A stretch of 33,433 bases of DNA, from contig SKND01000232.1 in NCBI GenBank assembly GCA_007120695.1, forward strand, positions 1 through 33,433, in the 5' to 3' direction. Shown piece by piece: positions 17,406 to 27,458 of the stretch (the stretch's first letter is position 1; each line of letters opens with the position of its first letter). The notes beneath the pieces are model-generated. The model worked only from the letters and a program-made list of their open reading frames with translations, was not told the DNA's origin and searched no databases. The translations under genes and the position numbers were made by a program. This DNA comes from Bacteroidales bacterium. GTDB lineage: Bacteria > Bacteroidota > Bacteroidia > Bacteroidales > PUMT01.

Positions 17406-19361
17406 ATGAAAAGATCAGTCTGCATATTGTCCATATTTTTGCAAACCTTCGTTATATTAGTTTTACATGGTAACCAGGGTATAAATCAAAATGTCAGTAA
17501 AGATTTTCCTGGAAAGGGCGGACTAAAGCAAACAACCGGCGGAAAGGCAATAGCACCTGTAGTTGATATTCAGCCCTACCTGAGAGGTTTTCATGACTAT
17601 GAACGTGTGCGTGAAGAGATGCACCTTTTAAGGAAATTAGGTTTTGAAAGGGTCTATTTTGTTCTTTGCCAGCCAGGTTACCCTGCGTTCTCAGACCCCA
17701 ATATTTCAATCATGCCCCCCAATAAAGGAACCGGGAATAATACACTTGAATCAATACTGGCCCTGGGAGATCCTAACTGGGTATATATGTATGAGGCCCA
17801 AAGACAGGGAATGGAGGCCTGGGCAATATTAAAGCCATATGAATCAGGCACCGGTTTCACAATTCCTCATGGAGCAAGTGCGCCATTAAGCAGAAGCCAT
17901 GTAGAAACTATAGGCGGGCAACATATTCATTTTGATAATTTGTTGTCAGATAATCCTGAGTTAAGGATAAAGAGAAAACCTGCCCCGGATTCAATTATCA
18001 AAAGGTTAAATGAGCCGGTGGAATCTGTTGAGATTGCATTTTGCCTTGATTCATTCAAACAAACAACCAGACAGGGGTATTTTGAATTTGAAGGTCTGGA
18101 AGATAGTAAGTTAACAATACCCGAGATTAAGCTGTGGATAAGTCGTGATAATGGTCGTTATGTTAAATATGAGGGTAATTATGAAGTTACTTCGAAAATT
18201 GATTACCGGCTGGCAAGGGATGCGAATGGCTTTCTACTTGGAGATGTACCGAAACGATTCCTGGTCATGACAATAAAAGGGATTAATTTACCTCAGGAAT
18301 TCCGTTACATGGCCATCACTCTTGAGGAATACAGAAATTTTTATTCCATTCCTTATTCCATGATAAAAGCATTTACAGCGAAAGGGGAAATACCTGTTAC
18401 AACAGGTCATCACGTTAGGACCTCTATAAGCCCGGTTGAAAGAATAAAACCTTCTGAGGAAAGGGAGTGGGGACTGGAGTCCCGCCCGGTTACCGGTCCC
18501 CGGGCAGCGGAATCATTCATGGATTGGGGGTTTGAATTTGAGTTTCAGGGCACCGGGCACTGGGGGGATGGTTGGGTAAGCAGTCCTGTTTTTGGTATTG
18601 GAATTGGTAAACGTCAATATATGGCCGGTACCCCCTGCGAAGCTTATCCCGAGGTCCAGGATTACTGGCTTGAGCAGGTCAGGCGGATAATGACTATGGG
18701 ATATGATGGAATTGATTTCAGGCTGCAATACCATTCCGGAAACGTGACAGATTATATAGATTTCGGTTATAATGAGCCTTTAATACAAAGGTACAAGGAA
18801 AAACACGGGGTTGATATTCTCAAAGAAGAAGCGGACCCGATGGAGATCATGAGAATCAGGGGTGAATACTTTCATCTTTTCCTTGACAGGGCTGCTGAGA
18901 TAATCCATTCTCATAACAAGAAAGTCAAGATTCATCTCCGGCATGCACATGAAGAACCCCTTCTGGATGGTAATTTCAATGAGCTTGGTTTCTGGGCAAT
19001 GCCCAAGATCCTGCTTGACTGGAAGCGGGCAGTTGATCTTGCCGACGAGGTAACCATCAAACATTATTATCATAATAATTACCGCCCCTGGATGGCTGAC
19101 AGCATTAAAAACTATGCCCGCAAATCCGGTAAACGGATCTGGGTACATTGTTACATTTCGCAGGGAGGAGAATTAAATGATAATTTCTTTGATGCTGTTG
19201 AAGCCGACGAGAGAATAGGAGGGATTTTATTGTATGAGGTAGAATCGCTGATAAATGTTGGATGGGCACATAGCCACAAGGCATCCGAACCTGTAGGGGG
19301 TTATATTGACGAAAATGTCAACAGGTTGCGGTTACTTATGGAGCGGCTTGAATATAAATAA
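17406..19361 (+). CDS. Exported TIM-barrel-like protein of unassigned family, candidate glycoside hydrolase
   Basis: 651 residues with a Sec signal (about 1-22) and no lipobox, so periplasmic or secreted. I do not recognise a named family. The sequence reads like a (beta/alpha)8 barrel: VVDIQPYLRGF (52-62), RVYFVLCQPGYPAF (82-95) and EAWAILKPYESG (137-148). A beta-rich insertion of discoidin-like appearance follows (about 200-310). The barrel then resumes with GYDGIDFRLQYHSG (432-445), KVKIHLRHAHEE (506-517), EVTIKHYYHNNY (548-559), RIWVHCYISQGGE (577-589) and GGILLYEVESL (605-615). Acidic residues at strand ends, D437 and E611/E613, are the natural catalytic candidates, with H513 and H515 nearby. 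Location between the FAD enzyme and the GH78 paralogues suggests a glycan-active role. A non-hydrolytic role such as a lyase or binding protein is possible. Confidence 0.8.
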   Translation: MKRSVCILSIFLQTFVILVLHGNQGINQNVSKDFPGKGGLKQTTGGKAIAPVVDIQPYLRGFHDYERVREEMHLLRKLGFERVYFVLCQPGYPAFSDPNISIMPPNKGTGNNTLESILALGDPNWVYMYEAQRQGMEAWAILKPYESGTGFTIPHGASAPLSRSHVETIGGQHIHFDNLLSDNPELRIKRKPAPDSIIKRLNEPVESVEIAFCLDSFKQTTRQGYFEFEGLEDSKLTIPEIKLWISRDNGRYVKYEGNYEVTSKIDYRLARDANGFLLGDVPKRFLVMTIKGINLPQEFRYMAITLEEYRNFYSIPYSMIKAFTAKGEIPVTTGHHVRTSISPVERIKPSEEREWGLESRPVTGPRAAESFMDWGFEFEFQGTGHWGDGWVSSPVFGIGIGKRQYMAGTPCEAYPEVQDYWLEQVRRIMTMGYDGIDFRLQYHSGNVTDYIDFGYNEPLIQRYKEKHGVDILKEEADPMEIMRIRGEYFHLFLDRAAEIIHSHNKKVKIHLRHAHEEPLLDGNFNELGFWAMPKILLDWKRAVDLADEVTIKHYYHNNYRPWMADSIKNYARKSGKRIWVHCYISQGGELNDNFFDAVEADERIGGILLYEVESLINVGWAHSHKASEPVGGYIDENVNRLRLLMERLEYK

Positions 19362-19443
19362 CATTCTATTATTATTGCTTGATTAAGCTATATCTGTTTC
19401 TTATGTTGTATTATTATGACTTTCTATGTTTCTAATCTGACCA

Positions 19444-21783
19444 ATGATACCTTATATGAAAACCAGTATTAAACTTAAATCTTATTATGCTTATTTGCTT
19501 CTATTTGGTATCTCCATTGTTATTATTAACTGCTGCAGTCTCTTAAAGCCTGAAACTGCTCCAGGCGGTTTAATGACTGATCTGCTATTGCATCCGGAAA
19601 GGGCGGTGATAACCAATTCTTCACCTAAGTTTTCCTGGATTGTAAACGGTCGCGGCAATGGAGCAATGCAGACGGCTTATCAGATATTGTTAGCCTCTGA
19701 TCCGGAACTTCTTGAAATTGATAATCCTGATAAATGGGATTCCGGAAAGGCAAATTCTGATCAATCAATCGCTGTTCCCTATAAAGGTGACAATCTGGAT
19801 GAAAACAGAAGTTACTGGTGGAAGGTACGCACCTGGGATTCAAATGGAGAAGTGAGCGCCTACAGCACCCCGCAAAGATTTAATACAGGTATTTTTTATA
19901 GCCAGGAAAAGAAATGGCCAGGAGAGAGTCATTGGGTGGAACTCGAAATAGACGGTAAAAAGGAGTATGTTTTAGAGAACCGGCATCTTATCAGCTACAG
20001 GGACAAAGCTCCGGTTTCCATTATCAAGAACTCTTACGGCAATCACTTTATAACTTTTGAGAAGGCTTTCTTTGCTACCCTGAAAATAATAGTTGATGAA
20101 CCTGTCGAGCACCCGGATACTATCATCATACATCTTGGTGAAAAACTTGCACCCGGGAACCAGGTTGACAGAGAACCCGGTGGTTCCATAATCTATCAAA
20201 AGCACAAAATGGTAATAGTACCAGGGAAGAAAGAATACCTTCTTGAATTACCAAGGCAGCATCTGCGATATCCTAACAGTCAGGTACTGGCTGATCATTT
20301 AAATGAGGTAACTGCTTTTCGTTATGCAGAGATTGAGGGATGGACTGGTGATTTAAAAGTTGACCAGATATGGCAACATGCATTACTTTATAATTTTGAC
20401 GATCAGGCATCTGCTTTTCATTCGTCTGATAATAACCTGAATCAGATATGGGATCTCTGCAAGCATACACTAAAAGCAGCGGCATTTATGGGAGTGTTTA
20501 TTGATAATGGTACCAGGGAACGTATGCCATATGAAGCGGATGCTCACATGCAGCAGGTTAGTCATTATGCAGTGGATCGTGAATTTGCCATACAGCGTTA
20601 CACTACAAACTTTCTGATTTTTAATCCAAGCTGGCCTACTGAATGGCATCTTCACATTGTTCCTATGGCCTGGGCTGATTATATGGCAACCGGGAATATT
20701 GATTTTATTGAAAAGCATTATGATGAATTGATAAAAAAAACATTACTCCCTCTGGCTAGAGAAGATGGCCTGATCAGTACCAGGACCGGTCTCGTGACTG
20801 AGGAGTTCCTGGCCAGTATTCATTATCATGGAAGTCAGTTCAGAGATATTGTTGACTGGCCCCAGGGAACGCCTGCCGATGAAACCGAACTCAGGAGCGG
20901 TCATGGTAGTGTAACCTTTGAAGGTGAAACTGACCGCTACATTTTTTCTGATATAAATACAGTTGTAAATTCCATGCATTACTACAATCTTGTGTTAATG
21001 GAAAAAATTGCAGATGTCCTTGGTAAAAAAGAAGATAGAGATTTTTTCAGGGAGAGGTCAGAACTTGTAAAGTCTTCAATTAATGAAAAGTTGTTTGATG
21101 ATGAAAAAGGTTTGTACCGGGATGGAGAAGGGGTTGACCATCATGCATTTCATGCCAGTATGTTTCCAGTGGCCGTTGGTCTTGCTCCTGAATCCACCTA
21201 TTCCGGAATACGGGAATTTCTTGTTTCAAAGGGAATGGGATGCAGTCCGATAATGGTCAGGTACCTCTTTGATGCCTTATATGAACTAGAGGCCGAAGAT
21301 TATGCACTGGAATTGCTTACATCGGAGACTGACAGAAGCTGGATGAACATGATAAGTTTTGGTTCTTCAGGTGTAGCCGAAGCCTGGGATATGAAGTACA
21401 AAAGAAATCTTGCCTGGATTCAACCAACAGGAGCTACGCCAACTTATATTATTTCCAGAAAAATTTTTGGGATTGAACCACTTGAACCTTCTTTCCGGAG
21501 AATTCTTATTAGTCCCCGACCTGGCTCCCTTGAAAGAGCAGAAATAAAACATCCTACCATTCGAGGAAGTATAAACATGAAACTCACCAATTTTGAAGAT
21601 GTTTTTTCGGTTGATGTAACACTACCGGGGAATACCACGGCAGATATTTCTCTCCCGAAAAAATTTAAGAATTACAATCTGTTATGTAATGGAGAAAAAA
21701 TAGAAGGTAAAGATTTAAATGACCGTATACTAATCGAGGATGTTAGCCCGGGTCATTACTTTTTCGAGATGAGAAAAAATTGA
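19444..21783 (+). CDS. GH78-like alpha-L-rhamnosidase paralogue 1, altered active-site loops
   Basis: 779 residues. ATG 19456 is an equally good start; either gives a lipobox around IINC (Cys30 here). An Ig-like N-terminal domain (about 40-150, with WDSGK and YWWKVRTWD) and a sandwich domain precede the (alpha/alpha)6 barrel. The acid region is DNGTRERMPYEADAH (D354, R358, E359, D366) and the base is E646 in GVAEAWDM, so the main carboxylates remain. Compared with the tandem copy at 21820, two loops that are nearly invariant in this group have changed: SPYGTPY has become SPIMVRY (601-607), and WNHAWGA has become WIQPTGA (658-664), which removes a His and a Trp normally lining the sugar site. 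The protein is otherwise well kept. It may have another specificity or little activity. The paralogue starts 36 bp downstream. Confidence 0.88.
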   Translation: MIPYMKTSIKLKSYYAYLLLFGISIVIINCCSLLKPETAPGGLMTDLLLHPERAVITNSSPKFSWIVNGRGNGAMQTAYQILLASDPELLEIDNPDKWDSGKANSDQSIAVPYKGDNLDENRSYWWKVRTWDSNGEVSAYSTPQRFNTGIFYSQEKKWPGESHWVELEIDGKKEYVLENRHLISYRDKAPVSIIKNSYGNHFITFEKAFFATLKIIVDEPVEHPDTIIIHLGEKLAPGNQVDREPGGSIIYQKHKMVIVPGKKEYLLELPRQHLRYPNSQVLADHLNEVTAFRYAEIEGWTGDLKVDQIWQHALLYNFDDQASAFHSSDNNLNQIWDLCKHTLKAAAFMGVFIDNGTRERMPYEADAHMQQVSHYAVDREFAIQRYTTNFLIFNPSWPTEWHLHIVPMAWADYMATGNIDFIEKHYDELIKKTLLPLAREDGLISTRTGLVTEEFLASIHYHGSQFRDIVDWPQGTPADETELRSGHGSVTFEGETDRYIFSDINTVVNSMHYYNLVLMEKIADVLGKKEDRDFFRERSELVKSSINEKLFDDEKGLYRDGEGVDHHAFHASMFPVAVGLAPESTYSGIREFLVSKGMGCSPIMVRYLFDALYELEAEDYALELLTSETDRSWMNMISFGSSGVAEAWDMKYKRNLAWIQPTGATPTYIISRKIFGIEPLEPSFRRILISPRPGSLERAEIKHPTIRGSINMKLTNFEDVFSVDVTLPGNTTADISLPKKFKNYNLLCNGEKIEGKDLNDRILIEDVSPGHYFFEMRKN

Positions 21784-21819
21784 TAGAAATATAATATTGC
21801 ACGTAAAAATAACAATGAA

Positions 21820-24144
21820 ATGAAATCACAAATTAGAATGAACTCAAAATTTGCATCTGAATTATTTTTTGTTTTATTTCTTGTTTTGTTGGTAAGCTGT
21901 CAACATTTTCAAGAAGATCCTGCTCCGACCGGATTGATGACTGATCTATTACTGCATCCTGAAGGGGCTGTAATAACGAATCCATCTCCCAGGTTTTCAT
22001 GGATTGTAAATGGTAGCGGTGACGGTGTTATGCAAACTGCTTACCAGATAATGGTTGCTACCGACCCGGATCTTATCGAAAACGGTAACCCAGATGCATG
22101 GGATTCCGGAAAAGTAGATTCAGATGAATCAATAGCCATTCTTTATACAGGAGGTAGTCTGAATGAAAATACGGGTTATTGGTGGAAAGTCAGGATCTGG
22201 GATCAAGATGGAGAGGTGAGCGCTTACAGTACCCCGCAAAGGTTTAATACAGGCGATTTTGGTAATGTTGAAAGAAACTGGCCGGGTGAAAGCCGCTGGG
22301 TGCAATTGAAGACCAATGGTGAAACAGAGTATGTTTATGAAAACCGGCATCCAATCCGTTACCATGAGGTCTTCCCGGTTTCCGTTGTAGAAAATGAATC
22401 CGGCAACCATTTTATAAGTTTTGAAAAAGCTGCATTCGGAACACTCATTCTGACACTTGATGAGCCTGAAAATGAAAGTAAACTTGTAATTCATCTTGGA
22501 GAAAAACTTGCACCGGGCAATCAGGTTGACCGGAATCCGGGAGGATCCATCACCTATAACCGCTTTGAGCTTGTAATTAGACCAGGTCAGACTGAATACC
22601 AGGTAGATATCCCCCGGTTTATTTCAAACTATCCTAACAGCCAGGTACTTGAGGAGCACATGCCGGAGGTGGCTGCTTTTCGTTACGCTGAGATAGAAGG
22701 CTATACCGGCAATTTACAGACCAGCCAGGTGCGCCAGCATGCATTGCTTTATCATTTTGATGATGATGCTGCCCATTTCATCTCTTCAGACGACAACCTT
22801 AATCAGATTTGGGAACTTTGCAAGCATACCCTCAAGGTAACACCTTTTATGGGGGTATATATAGACGGAGGAGCCCGTGAAAGGATGCCATATGAAGCTG
22901 ATGCTTATGTTCAGCAGATAAGTCACTATGCTGTTGACCGTGAATATGCCATTCAGCGATACACTAATGATTTCATGATTTTTAATCCAAGCTGGCCAAC
23001 TGAATGGCACCTGCATATAGTGCTTATGGCCTGGGCAGATTATATGGCCACCGGTAATCCTGATTTTCTGGAGAAGTATTATGATGAGCTTAAAAAGAAA
23101 ACACTTCTCCCCCTTGCCAGGGAAGATGGTCTTATCAGTACCCGTACAGGCCTGGTTACCGAAGAATTTCTGGCCAGTATTCATTACCATGGCAGGAGTT
23201 TCAGGGATATCGTTGACTGGCCCCAGGGAACACCTGCCAATGAAACTGAACTCAGGAGTGGTCATGGTAGTATCACCTTTGAAGGAGAAACAGACCGGTA
23301 CATATTTTCTGATATCAACACGGTTGTAAATGCCTTTCACTACCGCAATCTTGTTTTGATGGCCAAAATTGCCGGTGTGCTGAATAAATCCGAAGATGAG
23401 GTATTTTTCAAAGAAAGGTCCGCACTGGTCAAATCCTCAATGAATGAAAAACTGCTGGATAAGGAAAAAGGCTTGTATCGAGACGGAGAGGGAGTTGACC
23501 ACAATGCATTTCATGCCACTATGTTTCCTGTGGCATTTGGTATTGCGCCGGAGGCTTACTACTCTCAGATACTTGAATTTTTTATCTCAAAAGGTATGGC
23601 ATGCAGTCCCTATGGTACTCCGTATCTATTCGATGCCCTCTACAAAATGGGTGCAGAGGATTATGCTTTTGAGCTTTTGACATCGGAGACTGACCGCAGC
23701 TGGATGAATATGATAAGGTTTGGCACAACTATTACTTCAGAGGCGTGGGATATAAAATATAAAAGGAACATGACATGGAACCATGCCTGGGGCGCTGCAC
23801 CTACATATATAATAACCACTGGTATATTTGGGATTGAACCTCTTGAGCCGGCATTCAGGACCTTCCTTGTAAAACCGCAACCGGGATCTCTGGAGAGTGC
23901 CGAAATAAAGAGTCCGACAATCAGGGGGCCGATTCATGCAAAATTCAACAGGGAACCCGAGGGTATATTTAATCTGGAGCTTGTTATCCCTGCCAACACA
24001 AATGCCAGGGTTATGCTTCCCCTGCCCGACAAGGATGATTTTACGGTCTTGATGAATGGCAGGGAAATGCCCGTTGTTATTGAGGACGGATCTGTTCTGG
24101 TTGATAATTTAAAGGCCGGCAAATATCTGATGGAAATAAGATAG
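21820..24144 (+). CDS. GH78-like alpha-L-rhamnosidase paralogue 2, lipoprotein
   Basis: 774 residues with lipobox VSC (Cys27). It has the same domain order as the preceding gene and, by eye, roughly two-thirds identity, highest in the barrel. The N-terminal Ig-like domain has FSWIVNG and YWWKVRIWD. The acid region is DGGARERMPYEADAY (D349, R353, E354, D361) and the base is E641 in TSEAWDIKY. The loops SPYGTPY and WNHAWGA (653-659) are present as expected for a working member, with H655 and W657. It probably releases terminal alpha-L-rhamnose or a related alpha-L-deoxysugar. The pair clearly arose by tandem duplication and this copy keeps the ancestral active-site loops. The 124 bp that follow before the GH106 gene hold nothing I can name. 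Confidence 0.92.
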   Translation: MKSQIRMNSKFASELFFVLFLVLLVSCQHFQEDPAPTGLMTDLLLHPEGAVITNPSPRFSWIVNGSGDGVMQTAYQIMVATDPDLIENGNPDAWDSGKVDSDESIAILYTGGSLNENTGYWWKVRIWDQDGEVSAYSTPQRFNTGDFGNVERNWPGESRWVQLKTNGETEYVYENRHPIRYHEVFPVSVVENESGNHFISFEKAAFGTLILTLDEPENESKLVIHLGEKLAPGNQVDRNPGGSITYNRFELVIRPGQTEYQVDIPRFISNYPNSQVLEEHMPEVAAFRYAEIEGYTGNLQTSQVRQHALLYHFDDDAAHFISSDDNLNQIWELCKHTLKVTPFMGVYIDGGARERMPYEADAYVQQISHYAVDREYAIQRYTNDFMIFNPSWPTEWHLHIVLMAWADYMATGNPDFLEKYYDELKKKTLLPLAREDGLISTRTGLVTEEFLASIHYHGRSFRDIVDWPQGTPANETELRSGHGSITFEGETDRYIFSDINTVVNAFHYRNLVLMAKIAGVLNKSEDEVFFKERSALVKSSMNEKLLDKEKGLYRDGEGVDHNAFHATMFPVAFGIAPEAYYSQILEFFISKGMACSPYGTPYLFDALYKMGAEDYAFELLTSETDRSWMNMIRFGTTITSEAWDIKYKRNMTWNHAWGAAPTYIITTGIFGIEPLEPAFRTFLVKPQPGSLESAEIKSPTIRGPIHAKFNREPEGIFNLELVIPANTNARVMLPLPDKDDFTVLMNGREMPVVIEDGSVLVDNLKAGKYLMEIR

Positions 24145-24268
24145 TAGTTAAGAACACTTATCTGGTTATAAATCACACTTGATTTCAGGGCAAAATCCCG
24201 CCAGAACATTGCCGCTAACAGACGCGGGTATCAAAGATTAACCAAAATGATTTTATAATTTACTTCAT

Positions 24269-27200
24269 ATGAGAAGAGTTATTTTCGGACTGCTAATAGT
24301 AGTCTCATTAATTAATCTATCAGGTAGTGTATCTAAAATAGATAACGAAGTTCTTGATAACGATGTGGTCAGATTTAAACCCTCCGTAAACCTTGAGGAG
24401 GATTTCTTAAATCCTCCTGGTTATGCAAGGGCCCGAGCCTATTGGTGGTGGCTCGAGGGTAATATATCGAAGGAGGGAATCGTGAGCGATCTGACCGAAA
24501 TGAAGAGAGTAGGAATAGAGGGAGCTATGATTTTTGATGCCGGTTCTTCTACCTATGAGGGTTGGGGTGTCACCAGGAGTGAACCGGGTCCGGTTTTCAT
24601 GAGTGACCAGTGGCGCGAGTTATTTGTTTATGCCTGCCGGGTTGCAGATAGCCTGGGAATAGAGGTAAGCCTGAATATGGGTAGCGGCTGGAATTCCGGC
24701 GGTCCCTGGGTAACCCCCGAATTTGCATCGAAAAAAGTGGTATGGAGTGAAACAAGTGTGACCGGACCTGCAACTCTTCAGAAACAATTACCCCTGCCGG
24801 AGGGATTGCTTCATACCTATTATTATTTTTACCGGGGTGAATATTACTGGGAGCCCGTAACCGTCCTGGCACTTAAGTTAACACCCTATGCATCAGATGT
24901 AGAGCCTCTTGAGAATTTTGATCTTAAGGCAGTGCACTCAATACGTATTCCTTTCACCGACAATGGTTTGGGTTATGACTGGGAGGTATTCGTAAAAGAA
25001 GAGGAGTCAGGCGAGAATGACAGCCATGTTAAATTTGAAGACATTATTGATATAAGTGACAAAGTTGATGCCAATGGGAACATCCATTGGGACGTGCCGG
25101 AGGGTGAATGGACAATTCTTCGTTTTGTGTCAACGGGGACAGGCATACGTGTTTCAACTCACAGTCCGGGTGGCGGTGGACTGGCTATTGATTATTTGAG
25201 CAGTGAAGCGATGGAGCATCATTATAACAATATTGCCGGTGTAATAGTTGAGGATCTTAAACGTGAAGGAATTGAAAGTCTGAAATATTTACATGATGAC
25301 AGCTGGGAACTTGGTGCGACCAACTGGACCGGGGTTTTTCCCGAGGAATTTGAAAAAGCTAACGGTTATTCCATATATAAATATTTGCCTGTTTTAACAG
25401 GAAAGATTATAGATAATCGCGAGGTTTCAAACCGGTTTTTGTATGATTTCAGACGTACTATAGCTGATCTGATATGGAAAAATCATTACGTTAAGTTTGC
25501 TCAGTTAAGTCATGCGGACGGCCTTGCAATTCATTCTGAGGCTGGAGGACCTCATCCTGCCCCGATTGACGGGATGAAGAATCTGGGCCAGAATATAATA
25601 CCAATGGGTGAATTCTGGATTCGTGCCGAAACTCATCGAGTTGAACCGCACCGGCGAATTTATATCAAGCAATCTGCATCGACTGCCCATACCTATGGAA
25701 AGCGTTTTGTTTCAGCTGAAGGGCCTACCAGTATCGGTCCACACTGGGAGGAGGATTTCTTTTATATGAAACCCACGATGGATCGTGTTTTTTGCGAGGG
25801 ACTTAACCGTTTTGTTATTCATACTTTGACCCACTCTCCTGAAAAAGAGGGGAAACCCGGCATTGAATATTTTGCGGGGACCCATTTTAATCCCAATGTC
25901 ACCTGGTGGGATCAAAGCCGGGCGTTCCTTGACTGGACAAGCCGTATCTCATTTATGCTTTCCCAGGGACTGTTCACCGCCGACGTGTGTATCTATTACG
26001 GCGATAATGTGCCGAACCAGGTTCCGCTGAAGCATATTCGCCCTGATCTGGGTGAAGGTTACGATTATGATGTGACCAATACAGAAGTTATCATGTCCCG
26101 TATGTCAGCCCGGGATGGTAAGATCGTTTTGCCTGACGGTATGAGTTACCATGTGCTTGTCCTGCCTGAGCGCAGGGCAATTCCCCTCGAGGTTCTTGAA
26201 AAGATCCGGGAATTGGTAAAAGATGGTGCTACAGTTATGGGGCCGAGACCTGCGACTTCCGTCGGACTTAAAGATATAGAAAGTTCAGAAAAGAGAGTTC
26301 AGCAAATTGCATCTGAGTTATGGGGGGGAATAGATGGTGCAACAATCACAGAGAACAGGTTTGGCAAAGGCAAAGTTGTCTGGGGTAAAAACATCCGTGA
26401 TGTTCTTTTGGAAAAAGGAGTTATTCCTGATTTCACGTACAAGAGTACCCGTGAATATGAACGTGAGAGCGGTTCACCACCACATCATTACAACATTGAT
26501 TATATTCACCGGAGTACGGAAACCGCAGAAATATACTATGTTGTCAACCGTAATGATCACCCCGATTTTATTAATGCCACATTCAGGGTCACCGGTAAAA
26601 TCCCTGAATTATGGTATCCTGAAACCGGGAAGTCAGTTGATCACAAAATCTTCATCTCTGATAACAACAGTACTTCGCTACCGCTGTTTCTTGAGCCCTA
26701 CGGCTCGGTAATGGTGGTATTCCGGAAACCTGCAGACGGGACCCATATAGTTTCCCTTAAGATGGACGGCGATGAGATTTTTCCTGAATTGCCCGGGAGA
26801 GACATCGATAAAGCACCATTTATAATTAATGACGATGGTAATCTTGTATTTGCAAATAGTGCAAATTATAATATTACCTGGTTTAACGGAAGAGTGCAGG
26901 AATTTGATGTTACCGGCAAGTTGGCAGAGCAGCCCATTACCGGCGACTGGCACGTGGAGTTTGACAAGAAGTGGGGAGGCCCTGAACAGACGGTATTCAA
27001 AGAGTTGGCATTGTGGAATGAACACGATGATCCCGGAATAAAATATTATAGCGGGGCAGCAGTCTATAAAAAGAATTTTCATCTTTCAGCCGGGCAGCTG
27101 GAGAACAACAATATCCTTCTTGATTTGGGTGAGATGTACAATGTTGCTGAAGTTACAATCAATGGTCAACACACGGGCGTCTGGTGGATCAAGCCATTCA

Positions 27201-27415
27201 GGAATGAAGTGACAAGGTACCTTAGGGCAGGTGAAAATTCTATAGAGATAAAGGTGGTCAATCTCTGGCCGAACAGACTTATTGGCGATCAGTTGCTCCC
27301 TGAGGAAGAGCGTTTTACGAAAACCAATGTAATAAAGTTTACAGCCGATTACCCCTTGCTCCCCTCAGGTTTGGCCGGTCCGGTAACTCTTTCTTTTTAT
27401 CCTGATCTTAATTAG
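24269..27415 (+). CDS. GH106 alpha-L-rhamnosidase
   Basis: 1048 residues, a full-length GH106 enzyme. A Sec signal (about 1-20) lacks a lipobox, so it is periplasmic. Hallmarks in order are FLNPPGYARARAYWWW (46-61), IVSDLTEMKRVGIEGAMI (71-88), NMGSGWNSGGPWVTPE (136-151), KYLHDDSWELGATNW (339-353), GLAIHSEAGGPHP (418-430, E424), MGEFW (E448), and RFVSAEGPTS (479-488, E484). The glutamates in SEAGG and SAEG match the catalytic and calcium-linked positions of the family. The C-terminal GH2-like sandwich has EMYNVAEVTINGQHTGVWW and NSIEIKVVNLWPNRLIGD. GH106 enzymes invert alpha-L-rhamnosyl linkages, often in rhamnogalacturonan-type chains. It is a much closer family match than the gene at 1052. 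Confidence 0.95.
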   Translation: MRRVIFGLLIVVSLINLSGSVSKIDNEVLDNDVVRFKPSVNLEEDFLNPPGYARARAYWWWLEGNISKEGIVSDLTEMKRVGIEGAMIFDAGSSTYEGWGVTRSEPGPVFMSDQWRELFVYACRVADSLGIEVSLNMGSGWNSGGPWVTPEFASKKVVWSETSVTGPATLQKQLPLPEGLLHTYYYFYRGEYYWEPVTVLALKLTPYASDVEPLENFDLKAVHSIRIPFTDNGLGYDWEVFVKEEESGENDSHVKFEDIIDISDKVDANGNIHWDVPEGEWTILRFVSTGTGIRVSTHSPGGGGLAIDYLSSEAMEHHYNNIAGVIVEDLKREGIESLKYLHDDSWELGATNWTGVFPEEFEKANGYSIYKYLPVLTGKIIDNREVSNRFLYDFRRTIADLIWKNHYVKFAQLSHADGLAIHSEAGGPHPAPIDGMKNLGQNIIPMGEFWIRAETHRVEPHRRIYIKQSASTAHTYGKRFVSAEGPTSIGPHWEEDFFYMKPTMDRVFCEGLNRFVIHTLTHSPEKEGKPGIEYFAGTHFNPNVTWWDQSRAFLDWTSRISFMLSQGLFTADVCIYYGDNVPNQVPLKHIRPDLGEGYDYDVTNTEVIMSRMSARDGKIVLPDGMSYHVLVLPERRAIPLEVLEKIRELVKDGATVMGPRPATSVGLKDIESSEKRVQQIASELWGGIDGATITENRFGKGKVVWGKNIRDVLLEKGVIPDFTYKSTREYERESGSPPHHYNIDYIHRSTETAEIYYVVNRNDHPDFINATFRVTGKIPELWYPETGKSVDHKIFISDNNSTSLPLFLEPYGSVMVVFRKPADGTHIVSLKMDGDEIFPELPGRDIDKAPFIINDDGNLVFANSANYNITWFNGRVQEFDVTGKLAEQPITGDWHVEFDKKWGGPEQTVFKELALWNEHDDPGIKYYSGAAVYKKNFHLSAGQLENNNILLDLGEMYNVAEVTINGQHTGVWWIKPFRNEVTRYLRAGENSIEIKVVNLWPNRLIGDQLLPEEERFTKTNVIKFTADYPLLPSGLAGPVTLSFYPDLN

Positions 27416-27458
27416 ACAATTACATAAGTTTATCATGTTAAATATTTAATAATTTAAA

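Noticed and set aside
22786-23340. 184-codon open frame on the minus strand, with a similar frame at 20743-20979
   Set aside because: Both are antisense to the GH78 paralogues; their resemblance to each other comes from the duplication on the coding strand.
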